Shown here in pieces: positions 41,427-50,013 of a stretch of 64,000 nucleotides of DNA. The position numbers were made by a program, and so were the translations under genes. Origin of the DNA: SYFY01 sp041752315 (GTDB taxonomy: Bacteria; Pseudomonadota; Gammaproteobacteria; Pseudomonadales; Azotimanducaceae); assembly GCA_041752315.1 (NCBI GenBank), contig JBGSHJ010000060.1:62001-126000 (forward strand), written 5' to 3'. The notes beneath the pieces are model-generated. The model did not search any database and was not told where the DNA came from. It worked only from the letters and a program-made list of their open reading frames with translations. Numbering within the stretch: the stretch's first letter is position 1; every line of letters starts with the position of its first letter.

Positions 41427-41442
41427 TGGCATGCATATTGCA
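41427..41442 (+). promoter_or_regulatory. sigma-54 promoter for the TonB-ABC operon
   Basis: Reads TGGCATGCATATTGCA, a full match to TGGCAYR-N4-TTGCW with GG-N10-GC spacing. The predicted leader to ATG 41526 is about 73 bases. Confidence 0.85.
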
Positions 41443-41525
41443 GCCGGGACTGCATGGTCAGTCCGTCGGCCTTCCTAACCAGGACCGCGGACAGAAAAAG
41501 GTGCAATCGAGTCCAGGAGTCCACA

Positions 41526-42308
41526 ATGCAATGGGTAATGCGCGGGTCTCAGGCCTGCATGATCGCGGTCGCTACGCTTCTCTTCATTGATCTGTCCATC
41601 CCACCCGCACACGCAATCGACGATGCGCTGAAAGTTCAGCAGGCATCGGATTCGAGCGCTGCTGCCAGCCAGGAAAAGATCGATGGCTTCGCCGAGAAGA
41701 CCGCAGGTTCTCTGCAAGCCTACCGGATCGCCCTGCAACGCGCCGAGAGCCTGGAGATCTACAACAAACAACTCGCCCGCCTGATCGAATCGCAGAACTC
41801 GGAAATTGCATCCATTGCAAAACAGTCCGGTGATATCGAGAGCATCGAAACCGGTGCACTGCCACTGATGATCGAGATGACGGAGACCCTGGACAAGTTG
41901 CTCGACGCCGATGTGCCGTTCCTGCTGACAGAGCGCCAGACACGCATCAACAACCTGCGGGCGCTGATCGATCGCGCCGATGTCACCTCTGGCGAGAAAT
42001 TTCGTCGGGTGATGGAGGCTTACCTGATCGAGGTGGAATATGGCAGGACCATCGAAGCCTACAAGGGTGAACTCAAATCCGGGGATGAGGTCCTGACAGT
42101 GGACTTCTTGCGCGTCGGACGGGTGGGTCTGTACTACCAGACGCTGGATGGCTCTGTCAGCGGTCGCTGGAATCCGACCCGCAAGGACTGGGAACAGGTT
42201 GACAGCGATTACCGTTCAAGAATCCAGCTGGGCATTCGCATCGCTCGCAAACAGATGCCACCGGAAATGCTGACCCTGCCGGTTGATGCTTCAGGAGATG
42301 CCGCATGA
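41526..42308 (+). CDS. DUF3450 family periplasmic protein of a TonB2-type system
   Basis: A 260-residue exported protein with a signal peptide (ACMIAVATLLFIDLSIPPAHA) and a long coiled-coil region (about residues 40-120: LQRAESLEIYNKQLARLIES). The C-terminal part, LRVGRVGLYYQTLDGSVSGRW, is typical of DUF3450. In Vibrio and other marine Gammaproteobacteria this gene heads the TonB2 operon. It overlaps the next gene by four bases (ATGA). Confidence 0.9.
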   Translation: MQWVMRGSQACMIAVATLLFIDLSIPPAHAIDDALKVQQASDSSAAASQEKIDGFAEKTAGSLQAYRIALQRAESLEIYNKQLARLIESQNSEIASIAKQSGDIESIETGALPLMIEMTETLDKLLDADVPFLLTERQTRINNLRALIDRADVTSGEKFRRVMEAYLIEVEYGRTIEAYKGELKSGDEVLTVDFLRVGRVGLYYQTLDGSVSGRWNPTRKDWEQVDSDYRSRIQLGIRIARKQMPPEMLTLPVDASGDAA

Positions 42309-43684
42309 AACGTTTACTTTGCACCCCGATCGCCGCGCTGCTGTTCAGCCTGACCAGCAGCACCTACGCTGCAGAACCTGTGGTCAGTGTGCTGGATCTC
42401 TATGAGAGTGTTCAACGCGGAGCATCGGCAGAATCGAAGCACAACAAGGAACGGGAGCTTCGCTTTCAATCGTCGCAGCAGGAACAACAGGCTTTGCAGC
42501 GCGAGGCAGAACAGAAAATTGCCGGGCAGGAAGCACGTCGGGCAGAACTCAAGACGCAGTTCGACGGCAATGAAACCCGACTCGCGGAACTGCAGACGGA
42601 ACTGACCAGAAGGACAGGCGACCTCGGTGAACTGTTCGGAGTATTCCGGCAAACCGCTGATGATGCACAAACCCTGCTCTTCGACTCCCTGATCATGCTC
42701 GAACATCCGGAGCGCCAGGCTGAAATCGAAGGTCTTGCCAGTACCAAGGAAGTTCCTTCCGTCGAGGAGGTCAAGAAACTCTGGGAACTGCTGCTGCAGG
42801 AAATTGCCCTTTCCGGACAGACGACCACGTTTGAGCACGCCGTGGTCGCGCCCGATGGCACAAGCTACGACGCGTCCGTCACCCGGGTCGGCCTCTTCAA
42901 CCTTGTTACCGGCGACAAGTATCTCGACCACCTCCCCGAATCAAACTCGATCATCGAACTGGCCCGCCAACCGATCGGCAGCTTCCGCAGTACCGCCGAA
43001 CAACTCAGTTCAGCCGATCCGGGATCGACGGTCGGTTTTGCACTCGACCCCTCCCGTGGTGCACTGCTGGGACTGCTGATCCAGTCGCCCAGCCTGTGGG
43101 AACGTATCCAGCAGGGGCAGGAAGTGGGTTACGCCATCATGCTTGTCGCATTCATCGGACTCATCATCGTGCTCGAACGATGGTTCAGGCTCTCCCGGAT
43201 CGGCAGTCGCATGAAACGGCAACTGAAGGACCTCAACACCATCTCCGATGACAATCCGCTGGGCAGGATCATGCGCGTTTTTTATGAAAACGAGCACCTT
43301 GATGACCAGGAGCTCATTTCACGGAAGCTTGAGCAGGTCGTCATCGCGGATGTGGCTGACGTACGCAAGGGTCTGCCTACCATCAAGGTCATGGCTGCAA
43401 TCACCCCGCTGATGGGACTCCTGGGCACCGTGACCGGAATGATCGGCACTTTCCAGGCCATCACGCTCTTTGGCGTGGGCGATCCAAAACTCATGGCAGG
43501 CGGGATTTCACAGGCCCTGGTCACGACCGTGCAGGGTCTTGTTGCGGCGATCCCCCTGTTGCTCAGCCACAGCCTGCTGAGCTCGCAGGCAACCAACCTC
43601 TCCAAGATCATCGGTGAGCAGGCTGCCGGCTTGATGGCAGGAAAAGCAGAAGCGATCGCTGTCAAGCGCAAGGAAGCAGCATGA
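42305..43684 (+). CDS. TtpC-like MotA/TolQ/ExbB proton channel protein with periplasmic coiled coil
   Basis: A 459-residue protein. A signal peptide (LLFSLTSSTYA) is followed by a long charged coiled coil (about 45-100) and a periplasmic domain, then the ExbB-like channel domain from about residue 270: YAIMLVAFIGLIIVLERWF (helix 1), TPLMGLLGTVTGMIGTFQA and GLVAAIPLLLSHSLL. This long form is TtpC of the Vibrio TonB2 complex, needed with ExbB2/ExbD2 to energise TonB2. It overlaps the next gene by four bases. Confidence 0.92.
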   Translation: MKRLLCTPIAALLFSLTSSTYAAEPVVSVLDLYESVQRGASAESKHNKERELRFQSSQQEQQALQREAEQKIAGQEARRAELKTQFDGNETRLAELQTELTRRTGDLGELFGVFRQTADDAQTLLFDSLIMLEHPERQAEIEGLASTKEVPSVEEVKKLWELLLQEIALSGQTTTFEHAVVAPDGTSYDASVTRVGLFNLVTGDKYLDHLPESNSIIELARQPIGSFRSTAEQLSSADPGSTVGFALDPSRGALLGLLIQSPSLWERIQQGQEVGYAIMLVAFIGLIIVLERWFRLSRIGSRMKRQLKDLNTISDDNPLGRIMRVFYENEHLDDQELISRKLEQVVIADVADVRKGLPTIKVMAAITPLMGLLGTVTGMIGTFQAITLFGVGDPKLMAGGISQALVTTVQGLVAAIPLLLSHSLLSSQATNLSKIIGEQAAGLMAGKAEAIAVKRKEAA

Positions 43685-44196
43685 CGGAACTGGTTACCGC
43701 GCTGTTCGACTTCATGGACCGGGGAGGCCCGGTCATGTGGCCCATGATCATTATCGCCGTGTTGCTGTGGTGGTTGATCCTGGAGCGGCTCTGGTACTTC
43801 TCCATGCAGTATCCGTCTGCGTTGAAAGATGCCCTGGACAAATGGCAGGCGCGTCCGGAGCGATCTTCCTGGTACGCAGAGCTGCAGCAGCGGATGTATA
43901 TCTCCGAACTGGAAAGTGCGCTCGGTTCGAAGCTTTCCATCATTGTCACCTTGATCGCGCTGCTGCCGATGTTCGGCCTGCTTGGCACCGTCACCGGCAT
44001 GCTGCAGGTGTTCGAGGTGATGGCTTTCATGGGCTCCGGCAATCCTCGGGCAATGGCTACGGGTGTGAGCGCCGCAACCATTCCCACCATGGCCGGCATG
44101 GTGATCGCACTGGCAGCGCTGCCGTTCTCCAGCCGACTCGACCTTCGTTACCGAAAAGCCAAACGCCTGCTGTCCGACCAGTTCGCAAAGGAATAA
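43681..44196 (+). CDS. exbB: ExbB-type proton channel subunit
   Basis: A 171-residue inner-membrane protein with three helices: GGPVMWPMIIIAVLLWWLIL, the conserved LLPMFGLLGTVTGMLQVFE and TGVSAATIPTMAGMVIALAAL. With ExbD it harvests proton motive force to drive TonB. Shorter than enteric ExbB, as usual for the ExbB2 group. Four-base overlaps or small gaps link it to both neighbours. Confidence 0.95.
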   Translation: MTELVTALFDFMDRGGPVMWPMIIIAVLLWWLILERLWYFSMQYPSALKDALDKWQARPERSSWYAELQQRMYISELESALGSKLSIIVTLIALLPMFGLLGTVTGMLQVFEVMAFMGSGNPRAMATGVSAATIPTMAGMVIALAALPFSSRLDLRYRKAKRLLSDQFAKE

Positions 44197-44200
44197 GACC

Positions 44201-44611
44201 ATGAGTGACTCTTCACGTTTTCTGATTGTTGAAGAAGAAGAAAGTCAGATCGACCTGACGCCGATGCTGGATGTTGTCTTCATCATGCTGATCTTTTTCA
44301 TCGTGACCTCGACATTCGTCAAGGACTCCGGTGTGGACGTCACCCGACCGAATGCCGAGACGTCGGTACCCACAGACGCGTCCAGCATCCAGGTGGGCAT
44401 CGAGGCCAACAACCAGATCTGGATCGACAAGCGACAGGTTGACAAGCGGGCCGTGCGCGCAAACATCGAAAAGGGACTGGCTGAAAGCCCCGGTGCTGCC
44501 GTCATCATCGTTGCCGACGCGCTTTCCAACACCGAGACGCTGATCGAGGTGATGGACCAGGCGCGCCTCGCGGGCGCAACCAGCGTGTCCGTTGCGGCGG
44601 ATGGAAAGTAA
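44201..44611 (+). CDS. exbD: ExbD-type energy transducer subunit
   Basis: A 136-residue protein with one transmembrane helix containing the conserved membrane aspartate: QIDLTPMLDVVFIMLIFFIV. The periplasmic domain ends with the usual IIVADALSNTETLIEVMDQA. It overlaps tonB by one base (TAATG). Confidence 0.96.
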   Translation: MSDSSRFLIVEEEESQIDLTPMLDVVFIMLIFFIVTSTFVKDSGVDVTRPNAETSVPTDASSIQVGIEANNQIWIDKRQVDKRAVRANIEKGLAESPGAAVIIVADALSNTETLIEVMDQARLAGATSVSVAADGK

Positions 44612-45243
44612 TGTACGCGAAGCAGGTAGCCGGTGGGTTTGCAGCGTTACTGATCACCTTTGTGCTGGTGGTCTGCATGCACTACATGATCCGCACCGAG
44701 GGTATCTTCGAGAAGCCCGACTCGACTCATACGTACCTGAACTTCATCCGGATCGACCCGGCCAAGGAGGTGACCAACACCAAGGATCGCCAGTTGCCCG
44801 AGCCACCTCCTCCCCCGGATCAACAGCCGGAGGTGCCCGACTTTTCCTCTCAACTGGAAACCATGAACCCGAACCTGGGAATGAACATGCCCAGCATCGG
44901 TGTACCGGTTGGTGAAGGTGGAGGACCGTACCTGGGGACGCTGAGTGCAGGTGATGGCATGGCGGCGTTCGACACCGACGTGATGGCCGTGGTCCGGGTA
45001 CCTCCAGCGTATCCACGCAACGCCAAACAGGCGCGCATCCAGGGATCGGTCACCATGGAGGTTCTGATCCGGCCGGATGGCACCGTTTCCAACGTCAAGG
45101 TGATGGAATCGAACCCCCCCAGGATCTTTGACCAGGCCGCCATCATGGCGATGCAGCGCTGGAAATTTCGACCCAAGATTGTCGATGGCAATGCTGTCAC
45201 ACAGCGGGCGAAGCAGACCATCGAATTCACCCTGGAGATGTGA
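44611..45243 (+). CDS. tonB: TonB family energy transducer
   Basis: A 210-residue TonB with an N-terminal anchor (GGFAALLITFVLVVCMHYM), a short proline-rich spacer (LPEPPPPPDQQPEVPD) and a C-terminal TonB fold: VRVPPAYPRNAKQARIQGSV, EVLIRPDGTVSNVKVMES and DQAAIMAMQRWKF. The short spacer is typical of TonB2. The only TonB-dependent receptor in the window (59.7-62.2 kb) is its natural candidate partner, since both are under sigma-54 promoters. Confidence 0.96.
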   Translation: MYAKQVAGGFAALLITFVLVVCMHYMIRTEGIFEKPDSTHTYLNFIRIDPAKEVTNTKDRQLPEPPPPPDQQPEVPDFSSQLETMNPNLGMNMPSIGVPVGEGGGPYLGTLSAGDGMAAFDTDVMAVVRVPPAYPRNAKQARIQGSVTMEVLIRPDGTVSNVKVMESNPPRIFDQAAIMAMQRWKFRPKIVDGNAVTQRAKQTIEFTLEM

Positions 45244-45246
45244 GCC

Positions 45247-46476
45247 GTGCGAAAGACCTGCCTTTCACTGCTGCTGATCGTGTTCTGCGCACTCAGCCTG
45301 CCCGCCATCGCAGCGGCGCCTACCGTTTCGCCGAAAGCCTACAACAGGCTCAACGAGGTGCAGAAGCTGATGAGCGTTGGCCAGACCAGGGAAGCCATCG
45401 TCGTGCTCGAAACCCTGCTTTCCGAAGTGGGTGAAGACTCGATGGACAGGGCGCTGACGCTGCAAACGCTGGGTTATGCAGAAATGTCGCAGGAGAACTT
45501 CCCCAAGGCCATCAAACATCTGCGCGACAGTCTCGACATGAACCTGTTGCCTGAGAAGGTCAAATACACCGTGGGGTACATGGTCGCCCAGCTGTATGCC
45601 GCCCAGGGCAAATTTGATGAGGCGCTGACCTTCGCCACGCAGTGGTTTGACACGCTGGTTGATCCGACGGCCAACCAGATGATCTTCATGGCCAACATCT
45701 TCGCGCAGACCAAGCGGTACGATCAGGCCATTCCGTTTGCCGAGCGGGCCATAGCTTCCACCGACAAGCCCAAGGAAAGCTGGTACCAGTTGCTCACTGC
45801 CGCGAGCTTCGAACTGAAACGTTACGACGCGGCGGAACGCAGTCTCAAGCAGATGATCGCCGCATGGCCGGAAAACACCGAATACTGGGAGCAACTGGCC
45901 AGCGTCTACGTCGTGCAGGAGAACGATGCGGCTGCACTGTCGGTGATGAAGATGGCCTGGCTCAAGGGGGTTCTGCAGAAAGAATCGTCAGTGAAATCAC
46001 TGGTTCAGCTCGCCGTAACGCGCGGAATCCCCGAACAGGCGGCGAGACTGCTCGAATCGGCATTCGAGAAAAAGCTGCTGCCTCGTGACGCCACCTACGT
46101 TGATCTGCTGGCCAACTCCTGGGTGGCGGCTCGGGAGTCTGACAAGGCGATCAAGGCATTCACGGAACTTGCTGCCCTGCAGGGTAATGGTGAAGCGCTC
46201 ACCCGGGTTGCCAACCTGCACATGGAAAAAGGCAAGCTCGACCTCGCCGAAGATACGCTCAACAAGGCGCTGGATGCCGGTCTGAAGGACCCAGGCAAGG
46301 CCTGGCTGCTCCTGGGTATCGTGCTTTCGGAAAAGGAGGAGTTCAGCAACAGCTTCGAAGCCCTGCGCAAGGCCAGCAGCTTCGAGTCGACCCGCAAGCA
46401 GGCCACCCGCTGGCTGACGTATGCCGAAGAAATGCGCAAACAGCAGGAATGGCAGGCGCGTTATGGGAGTTCCTGA
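45247..46476 (+). CDS. TPR-repeat protein of the TonB2 operon
   Basis: A 409-residue exported protein with a signal peptide (LSLLLIVFCALSLPAIAAAP) and around eight to ten tetratricopeptide-like helical repeats (for example ALTLQTLGYAEMSQENFPKA and VAQLYAAQGKFDEALTFA). It matches the last gene of Vibrio-type TonB2 operons, whose role is not settled but may be assembly of the complex in the periplasm. The start is GTG 45247. Its end overlaps the ABC ATPase gene by 14 bp, which physically joins the TonB system to the importer operon. Confidence 0.88.
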   Translation: MRKTCLSLLLIVFCALSLPAIAAAPTVSPKAYNRLNEVQKLMSVGQTREAIVVLETLLSEVGEDSMDRALTLQTLGYAEMSQENFPKAIKHLRDSLDMNLLPEKVKYTVGYMVAQLYAAQGKFDEALTFATQWFDTLVDPTANQMIFMANIFAQTKRYDQAIPFAERAIASTDKPKESWYQLLTAASFELKRYDAAERSLKQMIAAWPENTEYWEQLASVYVVQENDAAALSVMKMAWLKGVLQKESSVKSLVQLAVTRGIPEQAARLLESAFEKKLLPRDATYVDLLANSWVAARESDKAIKAFTELAALQGNGEALTRVANLHMEKGKLDLAEDTLNKALDAGLKDPGKAWLLLGIVLSEKEEFSNSFEALRKASSFESTRKQATRWLTYAEEMRKQQEWQARYGSS

Positions 46477-48025
46477 CGAGTCGCCCCACGGAGTACGCAT
46501 CCCTCGTCTCGAACTGATCGGCATCACCCGCCGCTATCCGGGAGTTCTCGCCAACGACGGCGTTGATCTTCGTATCGCTCCTGGTGAGATACGCGGTTTG
46601 CTCGGCGAGAATGGTTCCGGAAAATCAACACTGATGCGATGCATCTATGGGGTCGAGCAACCGGATGCCGGAGAAATCCTCTGGAACGGTCGACAGATTC
46701 GCCCGATGTCACCCCGCGTCGCCCGGGCACTTGGCATGGCGATGGTCTTCCAGCACTTCTCACTGATCGAACCGCTGAGTGTCATGGACAACGTGCGGCT
46801 CTATCTGGATGGTATTGATGGCTTCGACAGGCCTCCCGCGGTGATGCGAGAGAGTTTTCTGTCTCTGGCGGAATCGCTCGATCTGCCAGTGGATCCTCTC
46901 GCCCGTGTCGATGATCTTTCCCCTGGAGAACGCCAACGTGTGGAAGTTCTCCGTTGCCTGCTGCTCAAGCCGGACCTGCTGATTCTCGACGAACCCACTG
47001 CGGCACTGACCCCGGGCGAAGTGGCGCAGTTCTTCAAGGTGCTGCGCACCATCGCCGATGGCGGCTGCAGCATCCTGTTCATCTCCCACAAGCTTCCGGA
47101 AGTCCGCGCGCTGTGTGACCAGGTAACCGTTCTGCGCAGGGGCAAGGTCACGGGACACGGCATTGCGTCAGTCATGAGTGAATCCGAACTGGCTGTCCTG
47201 CTGGTTGGTGAGGAAACGCCTGTGCTGCCACCGGCCCGCACACCTGTCGGATCAGGAGTACTGCTCGATCTGGATCAGCTGACAGGTGCCACAAACGCCT
47301 TGGACGGTCTGCAGATGCAGCCTGTGTCCCTGCAGGTTCGCAGCGGCGAGATAGTCGGCATCGCTGGTATCTCCGGAAACGGACAGGAACACCTGAACAA
47401 CCTGATCAGCGGCGAATCTGCGGCTCGAACCGGACGACTGTCCGTTGCCGGTCGGGACATGACTCGATACGGTCCTGCCCGGCGATACGCGGCAGGCCTG
47501 CAGATCGTTCCCGCTGAACGTACACATCAGGGCGCCATTCCTGCCATGTCACTGGCAGACAATCTGCTCCTCACCAACGTCCATCGCTACGCATCGAGGG
47601 GCCTGACCCTCGATCGTGAGCAACTGGCGCGGGATGTACGCGAGATCATCGACAGCTTCGATGTCAGGACTCCACACCAACACGCCAGCGCTGGCGCACT
47701 GTCGGGTGGCAACCTGCAAAAATTTCTTCTGGGTCGGGCGCTCCTCGACCAACCCCGGGTGCTGATCTGCAATCACCCGACCTGGGGGGTCGACCTCCGC
47801 GCTGCGCATGCCATCCATCGACGCATTCTCGAAGCACGTTCACAGGGTGCTGCAATTCTGCTGATCACAGAAGATCTCGACGAGCTCTATCTGCTCGCTG
47901 ACCGCATTGGCGCGTTGTATTCGGGTCGCATTTCACCCTTGCGCCCGACGCGGGAGCTGCCACTGCAGGAACTGGGTTTGTGGATGACCGGCGGTGGTGA
48001 GATGGCCGGGAAGGCAGTGGCGTGA
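46463..48025 (+). CDS. ABC transporter ATP-binding protein, nucleoside/BMP type (two NBDs)
   Basis: A 520-residue protein with two nucleotide-binding domains, as in RbsA-like and nucleoside importers (YufO/NupO type). The first domain is canonical: GLLGENGSGKSTLMRC, LSPGERQRVEVLRCL and LLILDEPTAAL. The second is degenerate: the P-loop reads GIAGISGNGQEHLNN without the lysine and Walker B reads VLICNHPTWGVD, so only one site likely hydrolyses ATP, a usual feature of the family. ATG 46463 lies within the end of the TPR gene. Confidence 0.93.
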   Translation: MGVPDESPHGVRIPRLELIGITRRYPGVLANDGVDLRIAPGEIRGLLGENGSGKSTLMRCIYGVEQPDAGEILWNGRQIRPMSPRVARALGMAMVFQHFSLIEPLSVMDNVRLYLDGIDGFDRPPAVMRESFLSLAESLDLPVDPLARVDDLSPGERQRVEVLRCLLLKPDLLILDEPTAALTPGEVAQFFKVLRTIADGGCSILFISHKLPEVRALCDQVTVLRRGKVTGHGIASVMSESELAVLLVGEETPVLPPARTPVGSGVLLDLDQLTGATNALDGLQMQPVSLQVRSGEIVGIAGISGNGQEHLNNLISGESAARTGRLSVAGRDMTRYGPARRYAAGLQIVPAERTHQGAIPAMSLADNLLLTNVHRYASRGLTLDREQLARDVREIIDSFDVRTPHQHASAGALSGGNLQKFLLGRALLDQPRVLICNHPTWGVDLRAAHAIHRRILEARSQGAAILLITEDLDELYLLADRIGALYSGRISPLRPTRELPLQELGLWMTGGGEMAGKAVA

Positions 48026-49086
48026 GACTCATTCCGCGTCCTGCACCATCAAACTGGTGGGTACTGCTATCGCCGCTTACCGCCATGACCCTCGCGATCG
48101 CTGCAGGCTCTGCCATTCTCGCTGCACTGGACCTGCCCGTGGGTACCAGTCTGCACGCGCTGTTCATTGCGCCGGTCAGTGACAGTTACGGACTGTCGGA
48201 GCTCGCGCTCAAGTCGACACCGCTGCTGCTTTGCGCCATTGGTTTGTCGGTATGTTACCGGGCGGGCATATGGAACATCGGCGCTGAGGGCCAGTTTGTC
48301 ATGGGAGCGCTGGCCGGTGGCGCGATTGCACTGGTCGCTCCTCCTCTGGGAGTCATGACACTGCCTGCGATGGTGACCACAGGTGTGATTGCGGGGATGG
48401 GCTGGGCAGCCATTGCTGCCTGGCTGCGCACCCGATATGGCGCCAGCGAAATTCTCACCACGATCATGCTCAACTACATAGCGGTAAGCCTGTTGACCTG
48501 GGCCGTACACGGTCCACTGCGGGATCCCGGCGGATACAGCTTCCCGGAATCGGCGCTGTTTGAATCACATGCCCTGCTGCCGGCACTGACGGAATCATCC
48601 CGACTGACGGTCAGCACACCGTTTGCCCTGCTGGCTGTGGGAGCACTCTGGTGGTTTCTGGCACGGACCCTGCCGGGGTACCAGATTGCGGTGCTCGGCG
48701 CGGACAGCAAAGCTGCCTCGTTTGCCGGGTTCTCGACGACACGCCTCACCTGGCTGGTGCTGCTCGGCAGCGGTGCTTTTGCAGGATTTGCCGGACTTTC
48801 GGAAGTGGCAGGACCGGTCGGCCAGTTGACCCCGCACATCGCCTTTGGATACGGATACACGGCCATCATCGTCGCTTTCATCGGACGCTTGCACCCCTTG
48901 GGCATGCTGCTGGCCAGCCTGTTGCTGGCACTCACTTATCTGGGTGGTGAAAACCTGCAGATCAACACCGGCATTTCCAAATCTGTCACGCTGGTTTTCC
49001 AGGGCCTCCTGCTGTTTTTTCTCCTCGGCTGCGACGTGCTCATACGTTATCGGGTAGCAGGCAGCAACCAGCCGGTGGCGGCGTGA
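48022..49086 (+). CDS. ABC transporter permease, nucleoside/BMP type, first subunit
   Basis: A 354-residue inner-membrane permease with around ten helices. ALKSTPLLLCAIGLSVCYRAGIWNIGAEGQFVMGALAGG is condensed here as the conserved NIGAEGQFVMGA signature of the BPD_transp_2 nucleoside permeases (YufP type). GASEILTTIMLNYIA is the second typical segment. The GTG start overlaps the ATPase stop (GTGA), and its stop overlaps the next permease. Confidence 0.93.
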   Translation: MRLIPRPAPSNWWVLLSPLTAMTLAIAAGSAILAALDLPVGTSLHALFIAPVSDSYGLSELALKSTPLLLCAIGLSVCYRAGIWNIGAEGQFVMGALAGGAIALVAPPLGVMTLPAMVTTGVIAGMGWAAIAAWLRTRYGASEILTTIMLNYIAVSLLTWAVHGPLRDPGGYSFPESALFESHALLPALTESSRLTVSTPFALLAVGALWWFLARTLPGYQIAVLGADSKAASFAGFSTTRLTWLVLLGSGAFAGFAGLSEVAGPVGQLTPHIAFGYGYTAIIVAFIGRLHPLGMLLASLLLALTYLGGENLQINTGISKSVTLVFQGLLLFFLLGCDVLIRYRVAGSNQPVAA

Positions 49087-50009
49087 TGGTGGAAATGCTG
49101 GATGTCCTGCTGTTCACAACGCTGCGCGCCGGCACGCCACTGCTGCTGATCGTTCTGGGGATTCTCATCACGGAACGCGCTGGTGTACTCAATCTGGGCC
49201 AGGAAGGTCTGGTCATCATGGGCGCCGCCTGTGCATTCGTGGCCACTTCGACGAGTGGCTCGGTCTGGATAGGTACGCTGACCGGTGTTGCGGCAGGCAC
49301 CCTCACCGCTTTGGCGTTTGCCATTCTGGTTCTCGCTCTTCGCGCCAACCAGGTAGCGGCCGGACTTGCGTTGACCATCATCGGTACTGGCCTCGCCGCA
49401 ATGATTGGTGATGGCATGAGCGGCGTTTCGATCGTGGGCATGGAAGCCCTGCCGATCCCCTTCCTTGGATCACTGCCCCTGGTCGGGCATGCACTGTTCA
49501 GCCACGACGCGCTGGTGTACGTCAGCTTGTTGCTGCTGGTGGTGATCTGGCGGGTGATGGACCATTCCCGGCTTGGTTTGACGCTGACGGCAATCGGGCA
49601 CAATCCTGGAGCCGCGCACCAGCTCGGTCTTGCCGTGCTGCCCATTCGTCTGATGGCGATACTCGCCGGTGGTGCACTTGCCGGACTCGCGGGTGCCTAT
49701 CTTGCGGTGGCCTATACCCCCCTGTGGTCCGAGGGGATCAGCGCGGGACGCGGCTGGATCGCGCTCGCTCTGGTGGTCTTTGCCAGCTGGCGCGTGTTTC
49801 GGGCCATGTTCGGTGCGTATCTGTTCGGGCTGATGAGCATCCTGAATCTGCTGCTTCAGGGTGTCGGCCTGAATATCTCGCCCAATCTGCTCGGCATGCT
49901 GCCCTATGTGGCGACCATCCTTGCGCTGCTGCTGTTTTCCAATGCGCGTCATCGAAACACCACCATGGCTCCTCGCGCGCTGGGCCAGCCCTGGTCTCAT
50001 GGAGATTGA
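49086..50009 (+). CDS. ABC transporter permease, nucleoside/BMP type, second subunit
   Basis: A 307-residue permease, shorter partner of the preceding subunit (YufQ type). The signature LNLGQEGLVIMGAACAF is the counterpart of NIGAEGQ, and SAGRGWIALALVVFASWRV is the conserved cytoplasmic loop. ATG 49086 overlaps the upstream stop (TGATG). The two permeases form the heterodimeric channel. Confidence 0.93.
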   Translation: MVEMLDVLLFTTLRAGTPLLLIVLGILITERAGVLNLGQEGLVIMGAACAFVATSTSGSVWIGTLTGVAAGTLTALAFAILVLALRANQVAAGLALTIIGTGLAAMIGDGMSGVSIVGMEALPIPFLGSLPLVGHALFSHDALVYVSLLLLVVIWRVMDHSRLGLTLTAIGHNPGAAHQLGLAVLPIRLMAILAGGALAGLAGAYLAVAYTPLWSEGISAGRGWIALALVVFASWRVFRAMFGAYLFGLMSILNLLLQGVGLNISPNLLGMLPYVATILALLLFSNARHRNTTMAPRALGQPWSHGD

Positions 50010-50013
50010 ACGA

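Larger units (their letters stand above)
41129..41525. other. 397-bp divergent control region between puuE and the TonB operon
   Basis: No gene. It contains two outward-facing sigma-54 promoters (41184-41199 minus, 41427-41442 plus) separated by about 230 bp, and a hairpin with a T-run at 41374-41396. The space between is where a shared enhancer-binding activator would be expected. Confidence 0.75.
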
